This document shows, piece by piece, positions 1 through 6,283 of a stretch of DNA of 6,605 bases. Under the pieces are notes generated by a model. That model worked only from the letters and a program-made list of their open reading frames with translations. It had not been told where the DNA came from and did not search any database. Source of the DNA: Bacillota bacterium (GTDB taxonomy: Bacteria > Bacillota > Clostridia > Acetivibrionales > DTU013); the NCBI GenBank assembly GCA_023435805.1, contig JAEZMC010000008.1, positions 1-6,605 on the forward strand, in the 5' to 3' direction. The position numbers were made by a program, and so were the translations under genes. Each line of letters opens with the position of its first letter. Positions within the stretch are counted from its first letter, which is position 1.

Positions 1-1203
1 TTGAATGTTCCCGCTGAACTGGGCCATTTCCTGTCGGGCCTGCTGGGTGCAATAGGTGAGGCAAATGCTTCGGATGCCGGTATCGGTGTTGAAGGGTGCC
101 ATATTCTCTGGGAACGGTCAAACAGCCTGAAGGAGCAGTACAGGGAAAGAATCCGCTATGGCCTGGATGGCCGGGAAACAACGCTGGATGCGGCATATAT
201 CAATCAATTTCTGGACAAAGCGTTTGACCTGGTTGAAAGGGGAATCAAGAAATCGTATGCTTCGGATTCCGGCATCTATCACGCCTATTTTATCAACGAG
301 CCGGAAGAATATGTGATATCGGACAGAGAGGATGGCAACAGCACCATAGAGGTGAAAAGGTTTAAACAGCTTCCTCTTCCGCCATTTCTGGAAGCCCAGG
401 TTCATGCGTTACGCGTGAACAGGGATGCAGATGAAGCGAAAAAATTGTATGAGTCCGTATTGCGTACGGAGCTGTATGACAGAGAACTGGGCATGTACAG
501 GTCAAATGCCAGCCTGAATGCATTCCCCATGGAATTGGGCAGAATCCGGGCATTTACGCCGGGATGGCTTGAAAATGAATCCGTCTTTCTGCATATGGAG
601 TATAAATATTTTCTGGAGCTGCTGAAATCAGGGCTTGAAGAGGAATTTTACAGAACGGCTGCCACGGCTCTGGTGCCTTTTATGAATCCGGAGGTCTATG
701 GCCGGAGCATTTTTGAAAATTCCTCCTTCATTGCCAGCAGTGCAAATCCCAATAAAAGCATAAGAGGCGGCGGCTTTGTCGCACGCCTTAGCGGTACGAC
801 CAGCGAATTTTACAGTATGCTGCTTGTCATGGCTCTCGGCACCCAGCCGTTCCGCCTGAACGAAAACAGTGAACCGGAGCTGAAGCTGGAGCCCCGGCTG
901 CCGGGATGGATGTTTGCAGAAACGCCCGGCAAAGCAGTCATATTTTCGGAAGGGACGGACAAGGAGCTTGAACTGGGCCGGGATACATATGCTTTCCGGT
1001 TTTTAGGGGACGTCCTGCTGGTATACCATAACGAAAACAGGCTGAACACATACGGCGCTGATGCAGTAAAAACCGTAAAAATCATCCTTGAGCAAGAAGG
1101 ATCAGAAAGGCTGGAATTTAAAGGCGATACCATTCCTGCACCCTATGCATCCTACGTCCGGAAGGGCCGTTACAGCAGAATTGACGCCTTCCTTGCACCA
1201 TGA
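1..1203 (+). CDS. Glycoside phosphorylase-like protein (GH94/GH149/GH161-type), C-terminal part, 5' end outside the window
   Basis: The reading frame is open from the first base to a TGA at 1201-1203. The TTG at position 1 is only the window edge, so these 400 residues are the C-terminal part of a larger protein. Visible family features are an FTPGWLEN segment (window residues 185-192) followed by a helical stretch, an RLSGTTSEF segment (262-270), and a C-terminal beta-rich region (about 290-400). They resemble the end of the alpha/alpha barrel and the C-terminal sheet domain of inverting glycoside phosphorylases, where TPG-x-x-EN and SG-(T/S) motifs lie near the active site. Such enzymes split beta-glucosidic bonds with inorganic phosphate and give a sugar 1-phosphate, usually in the cytoplasm. 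The catalytic Asp region would lie upstream and cannot be seen. Substrate and exact GH family are undetermined. The family call rests on remembered motif similarity, so cellobiose, laminari- or sophoro-oligosaccharide phosphorylase all remain possible. Confidence 0.68.
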   Translation: MNVPAELGHFLSGLLGAIGEANASDAGIGVEGCHILWERSNSLKEQYRERIRYGLDGRETTLDAAYINQFLDKAFDLVERGIKKSYASDSGIYHAYFINEPEEYVISDREDGNSTIEVKRFKQLPLPPFLEAQVHALRVNRDADEAKKLYESVLRTELYDRELGMYRSNASLNAFPMELGRIRAFTPGWLENESVFLHMEYKYFLELLKSGLEEEFYRTAATALVPFMNPEVYGRSIFENSSFIASSANPNKSIRGGGFVARLSGTTSEFYSMLLVMALGTQPFRLNENSEPELKLEPRLPGWMFAETPGKAVIFSEGTDKELELGRDTYAFRFLGDVLLVYHNENRLNTYGADAVKTVKIILEQEGSERLEFKGDTIPAPYASYVRKGRYSRIDAFLAP

Positions 1204-1267
1204 TGGAGTTGATACGGCTAAGCTTCATTCAGCCAAGCCGGTGTTCATAATAAAGGAGGAACGGACA

Positions 1268-1690
1268 ATGCAGCTACAACCGGTCAGGAATATTACACGG
1301 GAGTCATTTGGAAAATACGGGACCGTAATTGAGTTCACGCCTGCCTGCAGCGATGGCTGGGAGGTGGTTGCGGAAGCTCCGGTAAATGGTTGGAGGATTG
1401 CCGTACTGGAGTTTTCCACAAAATCTGCAAAGCGGCTCGAAAACCATCCCACATCAAAGGAAAGCTTTGAGCCGCTGGTGGGGACAGCCATCCTGTTCGC
1501 AGCGGAAAACAGCGCACCGGAGAAATTCGAAGCATTTTTACTGGATAAGCCTGTCTGCCTGAACGAGGGTGTGTGGCATGAGGTGATATCCCTGTCTGAG
1601 GTATCCCAGGTCAAAATTACGGAAAATCTGACGGTGGATAGCAGTTATTACATGCTGCCGTGTGAGGCAGCGGTACAACTGACCTATTAG
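1268..1690 (+). CDS. Ureidoglycolate lyase-like (AllA-fold) small protein
   Basis: This 140-residue protein starts at ATG 1268, with a strong TAAAGGAGGA ribosome binding site at 1251-1260. The frame stays open upstream to 1088, but that part overlaps the preceding gene and lacks a comparable site, so I chose the internal ATG. The segments LENHPTSKESFEPLVG (residues 57-72) and VCLNEGVWHEVISLS (96-110) match the AllA pattern of a conserved H-P, a 'F-x-PL-x-G' turn and a 'G-x-WH' strand in a cupin-like barrel. AllA splits ureidoglycolate into glyoxylate and urea in allantoin breakdown. At 140 residues it is somewhat shorter than typical AllA proteins (about 160-170), and no allantoin or urea genes are nearby. 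The family fold is well supported, but the reaction is not. The gene lies 64 bp after the phosphorylase gene on the same strand and may be co-transcribed with it. Confidence 0.75.
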   Translation: MQLQPVRNITRESFGKYGTVIEFTPACSDGWEVVAEAPVNGWRIAVLEFSTKSAKRLENHPTSKESFEPLVGTAILFAAENSAPEKFEAFLLDKPVCLNEGVWHEVISLSEVSQVKITENLTVDSSYYMLPCEAAVQLTY

Positions 1691-2850
1691 CCTTTTAACA
1701 CAATGGGGGCGTGTGCGGCCATATGCTCAATCCGCCCCGGACGCAGTATCAGGTCTTCTACCAGCAGGGCGATATCCCTGCAGGCCATGGGTTTCGAAAG
1801 GTTTCCTGCAGCCTCGGACATTTTATTCAGGAGTGCGGGCCTGTCCAGCAGGTATTCCAGCATGGACTCCGCATCCTCGGATGGCGCCGGTCTGACTGCG
1901 GCGCCCGAGTCTATGAGAAATCTTGCGTTTCGTTCCTCCTGTCCGGGTATCGGCGACATTACAAGCAGGGGCAGCTTTTTTACAAGAGCCTCCGACACGG
2001 TTACCCCGCCCGGTTTGGAAACAAGCAGGCAGGATGCGTCCATCAGCTCGCTGATTTTGTTTGTATACCCGAGCACCCGGACTTTTTTGGACGAGCCGCG
2101 AGCCAGGCTTTCAAGCTGGTTTCGAAGCTTTTCGTTCAGGCCTGCTACAGCGATGGCCTGAATATCACGTCGAAGCCTGAGTATGGATTCCAGCATTTGC
2201 TGCAGTTCACCAAGGCCGAGGCTTCCTCCCATCAGCAGAATGGTGGGCTTGTTATCGAGGCCCAGCTTATTCAATATCAGTCTCCTGTCCTTTACGGACT
2301 GAAAGTTTTGGGATACGGGTATTCCACAGGCGTGTACCTTTTCAGGCGGAATACCCATACCTATCATGTCCTCTTTAATGTATTCGTGTGCAACAATAAA
2401 AGCGTCGACGCCTTCAAGCTTCCAGAAGTAATGATGTGTATAATCTGTTACAATCCCGATGACAGGGATGTTGAAACGCCCCTTGCGTTTAAGAAAAGAC
2501 AGCATCTGCAGCGGCATCGTGTGCGTGCAGACGACCGCATCCGGGCTGTATTGAGCCAGCAGGCGGCTGAGCCTCCCTGAAAGCAGGTAGTTGAAGTTTT
2601 TCATGAGATCGGTAATCGCTTCATCTTTTTCAGAAAGGTCATAAAGCTTGCCATAAATGCCCGGAACATTTTTCACCGTATATAAATATGTGCCGAAAAC
2701 CAGCCTTTGGATCAGTGGATTGACGTAGCTGACAGAATCCACGAGTCTGGTTTCACAGCAGCTGTGCCTGCCGCCCATATACTGTATCAATGCCTGCGCG
2801 GCCTTGACATGACCGCCGCCGGTCGCGGCTGTCAGAAAAAGTATGTTCAT
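1687..2850 (-). CDS. GT28 family diacylglycerol glucosyltransferase (MGDG synthase/UgtP-like)
   Basis: The 387-residue protein starts at ATG 2850 (minus strand), with GGAGGAG six bases upstream. A further upstream start at 2874 would add eight residues and put this ribosome binding site inside the gene. The N-terminal MGDG-synthase-type acceptor domain (about 1-180) begins with a glycine-rich TGGGHVKAAQAL stretch (residues 10-21). The C-terminal nucleotide-sugar domain (about 200-370) has a GGSLGLGE loop (208-215), GYTNKISELM (261-270) and SKPGGVTVSEA (278-288), the donor-binding signature also seen in MurG, then PGQEERN (302-308). Family members transfer glucose or galactose from a UDP-sugar to diacylglycerol at the inner membrane face, giving glycolipids and lipoteichoic acid anchors. 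No signal peptide or membrane helix is apparent, as expected for a peripheral enzyme. The exact sugar and processivity cannot be read from the sequence. Its stop codon overlaps that of the convergent AllA-like gene. Confidence 0.88.
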   Translation of the reverse strand: MNILFLTAATGGGHVKAAQALIQYMGGRHSCCETRLVDSVSYVNPLIQRLVFGTYLYTVKNVPGIYGKLYDLSEKDEAITDLMKNFNYLLSGRLSRLLAQYSPDAVVCTHTMPLQMLSFLKRKGRFNIPVIGIVTDYTHHYFWKLEGVDAFIVAHEYIKEDMIGMGIPPEKVHACGIPVSQNFQSVKDRRLILNKLGLDNKPTILLMGGSLGLGELQQMLESILRLRRDIQAIAVAGLNEKLRNQLESLARGSSKKVRVLGYTNKISELMDASCLLVSKPGGVTVSEALVKKLPLLVMSPIPGQEERNARFLIDSGAAVRPAPSEDAESMLEYLLDRPALLNKMSEAAGNLSKPMACRDIALLVEDLILRPGRIEHMAAHAPIVLKG

Positions 2851-2945
2851 TCGTTTCTCCTCCGGTTTGCACAAACCTGCTCTGTTTTTCAGTCATGACG
2901 TGTTGAGCAAACTTGTTCGTATTCATTATTAGCAAAAGCTTACTG

Positions 2946-2969
2946 CTTTATTACAGAAATGTAATAAAG
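2946..2969. repeat. Perfect 10-bp inverted repeat with GAAA centre
   Basis: CTTTATTACA (2946-2955) and TGTAATAAAG (2960-2969) are exact reverse complements separated by GAAA. The structure could be an operator for a dimeric regulator acting on the two divergent genes, or an RNA hairpin closed by a GNRA-type tetraloop if transcribed rightward. The TTACA-N4-TGTAA core is of the kind bound by many winged-helix repressors, but I cannot assign a family. No T tract follows directly, so it is not a terminator by itself. Confidence 0.55.
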
Positions 2970-2980
2970 GAAATTTATTG

Positions 2981-3016
2981 TTCCATTTCTTTCAGCTATA
3001 AATGGAATATTTTTTT
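2981..3016 (+). terminator. Terminator-like hairpin with T tract upstream of sleB
   Basis: TTCCATTT (2981-2988) and AAATGGAA (3000-3007) form a perfect 8-bp stem with an 11-base loop. The stem is followed by TA and seven T residues ending at 3016. This has intrinsic terminator geometry on the plus strand, but the stem is AT-rich and no gene lies upstream on that strand. It would only act on a leader or small RNA started further left. Chance formation in AT-rich DNA is a real alternative. Confidence 0.3.
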
Positions 3017-3067
3017 GTGTTGTGAAGAGAATAGTATTTGTCGGCAAGGTTCGATTACAGCTTGTAT

Positions 3068-3087
3068 AGGAGGATGATATGGCTTGA
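3068..3087 (+). promoter_or_regulatory. sleB ribosome binding site with an overlapping two-codon ORF
   Basis: AGGAGG at 3068-3073 lies ten bases before the TTG start of sleB at 3084. An in-frame TGA at 3075-3077 excludes any earlier sleB start, and the next in-frame ATG would remove most of the signal peptide. An ATG at 3079-3081, five bases after the same ribosome binding site, begins a Met-Ala ORF whose TGA stop (3085-3087) overlaps the sleB start. This decides the start call and may lower sleB translation. Confidence 0.6.
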
Positions 3088-3557
3088 AAAGAAACAAGAT
3101 TGCAATTCTGCTGCTGGCCGCCGCAGTGATATGCATTTGCATGCTGCTGGGGCCAGATGCTTTGATCAAACCCGGAGCAGCCTACGCACAGGGCAGCGGC
3201 ACCAGTGAAGTACAGCTTCTGGCGCGGGCTATCAACGGTGAGGCCAGGGGTGAGCCCTACGAAGGGCAGGTTGCTGTCGGGGCAGTAATATTGAACAGAA
3301 CCCGCGACCCCAATTTTCCTAAAACCGTTGCAGGCGTGATCTATCAGCCCGGTGCTTTTACTGCGGTGGACGACGGACAGATCAATGTTCCCATTGAAAG
3401 CGGCGCCAGTGTTTTAAAGGCAGCCCAGGACGCGTTAAGCGGCTGGGATCCGACGGATGGTTGCATCTACTACTGGAATCCTGCCACAGCGACAAGCAAA
3501 TGGATTTGGAGCAGAAAGATCGTGAAAAAAATCGGAAAGCATAATTTTGCAAAATGA
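3084..3557 (+). CDS. sleB: Spore cortex-lytic enzyme SleB, compact form (cell wall hydrolase, Hydrolase_2 family)
   Basis: This 157-residue protein starts at TTG. A KRNK n-region and a hydrophobic stretch (about residues 6-23) are followed by an AYA site (33-35), giving a likely Sec signal peptide cleaved before Q36. The rest is a SleB/CwlJ catalytic domain. AINGEARGEPYEGQ (49-62) carries the conserved Glu (E53), equivalent to the catalytic residue of Bacillus SleB. It is followed by VAVGAVILNR, PGAFTAVDDG and the C-terminal YYWNPATATSKWIW segment. SleB is a lytic transglycosylase that degrades muramic-lactam-containing spore cortex during germination. Bacillus SleB is about 300 residues, with an N-terminal peptidoglycan-binding domain. 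That domain is missing here, as the mature protein begins almost directly with the catalytic part. The following ypeB gene, 24 bp downstream, strongly supports the assignment. Expression in the forespore under sigma-G is expected from the family but not shown by a clear promoter. Confidence 0.93.
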   Translation: MKRNKIAILLLAAAVICICMLLGPDALIKPGAAYAQGSGTSEVQLLARAINGEARGEPYEGQVAVGAVILNRTRDPNFPKTVAGVIYQPGAFTAVDDGQINVPIESGASVLKAAQDALSGWDPTDGCIYYWNPATATSKWIWSRKIVKKIGKHNFAK

Positions 3558-3581
3558 TTGTTATGAACAGGAGGAGTTACT

Positions 3582-4973
3582 TTGGGTATTCGGGATAAAC
3601 TGCTGGATTTCAAGCGAAGACTATCCGACAGGAAGATGTACAGCATTGTTATTACGCTGATTGCTGCCGTATCCATCTGGGGAATTTATCAGTACAAGCA
3701 TGCGGCCAATCTGAGGCAGGAACTGGACAATCAGTATAACAGGGCATTTTATGAAATGGTGGCCAGTGTGAACAATGTAGAAACGCTGCTGGCCAAATCC
3801 CTGATCAGCTCGACAACACAAAAGACCGCCGTTACACTCCAGGACGCCTGGCGGCAGGCGACCATGGCACAGACCAATCTTGGGCAGCTGCCTGTTTCAC
3901 AGCCTGTTCTGGCCAGCACCTCAAAATTTCTGACGCAGGTTGGCGATATAAGTTTGTCACTGGATAATCAGAATATACGGGGCAAAGCGTTAAGTGACGA
4001 CCAGTATAAAACAATTGAAAATCTGTACAAATATGCAACTACATTGAACAAAAGCCTGAAGGAGCTGCAAAACGACCTGGGCACCGGGAGACTGCGATGG
4101 GGTGAGCTGGCAAACAAGGGTACGCAGCTCTTCAGTAAAACTTCTGCCAACGCGTCGATGAAAAAGATCGAAACCATCAATACCACCTTTCAGAATTATC
4201 CGACACTCATATATGACGGACCTTTTTCCGACCATATGACTTCGGCGGAGGCAAAGGGCCTGACAGGAAGCATGCTGAATTCGGAACAGGCCAAAAAGAA
4301 AGTCATTGAATTTATTGGACAGGACAGGGTCAAGGATGTGGCTGATGTAGGAAAAAGCGACAGCGACCCCATTAAGACCTACAGCTACGATGTTACCTTG
4401 AAGAATGCAGCCAAGGATCAGATGATCAACATCGGTGTGACGCAAAAAGGCGGGCATGTTGTCTGGATGCTGTATAACAGGAATGTGACTGAAAGCAAGC
4501 TCAATATGGACGCTGCAAAAAAGGCAGGCCGGGAGTTTTTAAAGGCAAAAGGCTTTACAAACATGGAGGACACATATTACCTTACACAGGACAATGTGGC
4601 CACCATAAATTATGCCTACAGGCAAAACAATGTAACGATTTATCCCGATCTGATCAAACTGAAGGTGGCGCTGGATACCGGAGAAATTATCGGAATGGAA
4701 GCCAAGACTTACTTATCCAACCATACGGACCGGAAACTTCCGACTCCCAGGATTTCCGCAGAAGAAGCGCGCAAGAAGGTGAGCAGCCGGTTGCAGCTCC
4801 GCAGCTCCGGACTGGCGATGATACCGACAAACTATAAGAAAGAGCTTTTCTGCTATGAGTTCAAGGGAAAGCTGAACAACAACGACTATATTATCTATAT
4901 TAATGCTGAAACAGGTGAAGAGGAAGACATATTGATGATTGTCAATACGCCAAATGGCGTGCTGACCATGTAA
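3582..4973 (+). CDS. ypeB: Spore germination protein YpeB
   Basis: The 463-residue protein starts at TTG 3582, seven bases after AGGAGG (3569-3574). An in-frame TGA at 3564-3566 rules out an earlier start. A basic N-terminus is followed by one membrane helix (about residues 19-38), then a largely helical region (40-205) with the family-typical NQYNRAFYEM near 50-59. The YDGPFSDH signature sits at 211-218. The C-terminal half carries PepSY-type repeats (about 235-300, 306-375 and 390-455), ending in YINAETGEEEDI (439-450). In Bacillus, YpeB is held at the inner spore membrane and is needed for SleB to accumulate, and the PepSY part binds and restrains SleB. Length is close to the Bacillus protein (about 450). 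It is the second gene of the sleB operon and is followed by a strong terminator. Confidence 0.95.
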   Translation: MGIRDKLLDFKRRLSDRKMYSIVITLIAAVSIWGIYQYKHAANLRQELDNQYNRAFYEMVASVNNVETLLAKSLISSTTQKTAVTLQDAWRQATMAQTNLGQLPVSQPVLASTSKFLTQVGDISLSLDNQNIRGKALSDDQYKTIENLYKYATTLNKSLKELQNDLGTGRLRWGELANKGTQLFSKTSANASMKKIETINTTFQNYPTLIYDGPFSDHMTSAEAKGLTGSMLNSEQAKKKVIEFIGQDRVKDVADVGKSDSDPIKTYSYDVTLKNAAKDQMINIGVTQKGGHVVWMLYNRNVTESKLNMDAAKKAGREFLKAKGFTNMEDTYYLTQDNVATINYAYRQNNVTIYPDLIKLKVALDTGEIIGMEAKTYLSNHTDRKLPTPRISAEEARKKVSSRLQLRSSGLAMIPTNYKKELFCYEFKGKLNNNDYIIYINAETGEEEDILMIVNTPNGVLTM

Positions 4974-4996
4974 AATGCAGAATATCATCATGCTGA

Positions 4997-5034
4997 GAAA
5001 GGTTGCCCGGTTGTTCGGGCAACCTTTCATTTTT
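4997..5034 (+). terminator. Strong intrinsic terminator after ypeB
   Basis: A perfect 13-bp stem, GAAAGGTTGCCCG (4997-5009) with CGGGCAACCTTTC (5016-5028), encloses the six-base loop GTTGTT. It is followed by ATTTTT (5029-5034). It begins 23 bases after the ypeB stop and should end the sleB-ypeB transcript, separating it from the protease gene. On the minus strand the stem is followed by few T residues, so it works mainly rightward. Confidence 0.92.
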
Positions 5035-5047
5035 GCTGCGGATATTA

Positions 5048-5053
5048 TATAAT
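5048..5053 (+). promoter_or_regulatory. Likely -10 box (TATAAT) for the CPBP protease gene
   Basis: A perfect TATAAT lies 13 bases after the ypeB terminator and about 50 bases before the protease start. The expected -35 position (5025-5030, TTTCAT, 17-bp spacer) fits TTGACA poorly and falls inside the terminator. Location and the -10 match support a promoter, while the poor -35 argues for weak or regulated use. Confidence 0.45.
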
Positions 5054-5102
5054 GGCCTTGCAGCAGTTATATTGTTAATAAAAGTTTTGCGGAGGTAAAA
5101 AG

Positions 5103-6218
5103 ATGGACGGAGGCCGGAGCAAGCTTGACGATACATGGATGCCGAAAAATCAAGGTGTGAAACAGCCTGGAATAACACAGGTCTGCATCCTTTTTTCCAT
5201 AACCATCATTCTTTTTATTTTTGTCGGATACCGGGTACAGGCCAAAGAGTTCTATTCGGGTATACTCATTACCGAATTTGGATTGATCATGCTGCCGGCG
5301 CTTTTATTCCTGCTGATTTTCCGTTTTGACCTGAAAAAGGTTCTTCGACTTAACGGCTCGAGGCCTTTAAACTACCTTGTCACCTTCGGCATCATGGTTT
5401 TTGCCATTCCGGTGGCAGGCGCCTTCAACCTGGTCAATCTCTTGCTGGTCCATTCCATATTCGGCAAGGTGATCGTTCAGCAGCCGCCGGTTGCACAGAA
5501 CGGACAGGAGCTGCTGGTGAACATACTGGTCATTGCCGGCAGTGCCGGGCTTTGTGAGGAATTCCTTTTCCGCGGCGTTATCCAGAGGGGCTTTGAACGT
5601 TTCGGGCAGGCCAGGGCAATATTGCTGGCAGCTTTTCTTTTCAGCCTCACCCACATGGATTTTCAAAAAATACTTGGAACCTTTCTGCTGGGCGCATTGA
5701 TTGGTTTTATCGTCTATAGGACAAACTCTCTTTACTGCGGTATTTTTGCACACTTTACGAACAATGCGCTGGCGGTGTTGATCGGATTTGTCTCAACAAA
5801 GCTCGCATCGCTGCTTCAGGGAGAAGGAATGAATATGCAGCAGGAGGCGGATCTGAATGCGCTGTTCTCAACCTTCGGCGCTCTGCCGCCTGGACAGCTT
5901 GTTGCGGTGCTGTTTATATACGGATTTCTATTTCTATTTATTGCATCGATGTTCATATTGCTGCTTTACGCATTGATACGACTGAACCCGGTCAAGAGAG
6001 ATGTGAAAGGGTATTCCGGCATGGAGGACACGGCGGCTCCGATTCCGTCCGAGAGCAGGTATGTCGCGACCGGTATTCCCGGCAGCGGCATCAGCGGGCT
6101 TTTGTGGCTGTTACCGGGGCTATTGCTTATTGCGGGAATGTATTATTTTGAGGTATACCACTTCACCGGGACAGAAAACAGCTTGATCGAGTTTGCAAGG
6201 CGGCTGCTCACGGGCTAG
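5103..6218 (+). CDS. CPBP family intramembrane glutamic endopeptidase (CAAX prenyl protease/Abi-like)
   Basis: The 371-residue membrane protein starts at ATG 5103, with GGAGGT (5091-5096) six bases upstream. The catalytic motifs of the CPBP (Rce1-like) family are complete: EEFLFR (E152, E153, R157), FSLTH (H184) and HFTNN (H217, N221). Hydrophobic helices can be placed at about 25-44, 56-73, 90-118, 138-150, 172-184, 192-206, 213-232, 266-292 and 330-348. After the catalytic core there is an amphipathic stretch (232-262), a further helix, a hydrophilic linker (about 295-328) and one extra C-terminal helix. That makes it longer than many CPBP proteins (about 200-300). Family members cut membrane-embedded or prenylated substrates, and in bacteria some process peptide pheromones or give bacteriocin self-immunity. 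No bacteriocin-like or other small peptide gene is visible next to it, so the substrate is unknown. It is probably transcribed alone. Confidence 0.9.
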   Translation: MDGGRSKLDDTWMPKNQGVKQPGITQVCILFSITIILFIFVGYRVQAKEFYSGILITEFGLIMLPALLFLLIFRFDLKKVLRLNGSRPLNYLVTFGIMVFAIPVAGAFNLVNLLLVHSIFGKVIVQQPPVAQNGQELLVNILVIAGSAGLCEEFLFRGVIQRGFERFGQARAILLAAFLFSLTHMDFQKILGTFLLGALIGFIVYRTNSLYCGIFAHFTNNALAVLIGFVSTKLASLLQGEGMNMQQEADLNALFSTFGALPPGQLVAVLFIYGFLFLFIASMFILLLYALIRLNPVKRDVKGYSGMEDTAAPIPSESRYVATGIPGSGISGLLWLLPGLLLIAGMYYFEVYHFTGTENSLIEFARRLLTG

Positions 6219-6243
6219 GGAAGCATCCGGAACAGGCAAGGAA

Positions 6244-6256
6244 AGGAGCGGCTCCT
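6244..6256. repeat. Short GC-rich inverted repeat between convergent genes
   Basis: AGGAGC (6244-6249) and GCTCCT (6251-6256) are perfect reverse complements around a single G. The 65-bp gap between the convergent protease and helicase-loader genes is a place where terminators are expected. No T tract follows on either strand, so intrinsic terminator function is doubtful. Confidence 0.25.
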
Positions 6257-6283
6257 GACCACGCAAAGCATAACGGAGCAGCG

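Larger units (their letters stand above)
2851..3083. other. Divergent intergenic region between the glucosyltransferase and sleB
   Basis: This 233-bp AT-rich stretch contains no credible gene. It must hold the promoters of the leftward glucosyltransferase gene and the rightward sleB operon. It contains two inverted repeats, listed separately. I see no clear sigma-G type promoter for sleB. A weak sigma-A-like pair on the plus strand is TTGAGC (2903-2908) and TATTAG (2927-2932) with an 18-bp spacer. On the minus strand, AATAAT lies in the same area. None of these boxes is strong enough to annotate as a promoter on its own. Confidence 0.6.

Noticed and set aside
118..553. Minus-strand open frames opposite the phosphorylase gene
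   Set aside because: They lie inside a well-supported coding frame, have no ribosome binding site, and their translations show no recognisable domain.
1088..1267. Upstream extension of the AllA-like gene to 1088
   Set aside because: It overlaps the end of the phosphorylase gene by 116 bases, has no good ribosome binding site and no family similarity. The ATG at 1268 has a near-perfect one.
1711..2580. A 289-codon plus-strand open frame inside the glucosyltransferase gene
   Set aside because: The opposite strand encodes a clear GT28 protein. This translation is rich in Gln, His and Cys with no domain and no ribosome binding site, so it is a shadow frame.
3005..3036. Possible sigma-G promoter for sleB (GAATA at 3005-3009 with AATAGTA at 3030-3036)
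   Set aside because: The spacer is 20 bases, longer than the usual 17-18, and the -10 element has two mismatches. A second option (GAATA 3029-3033, GATTACA 3053-3059) would start transcription almost on the ribosome binding site.
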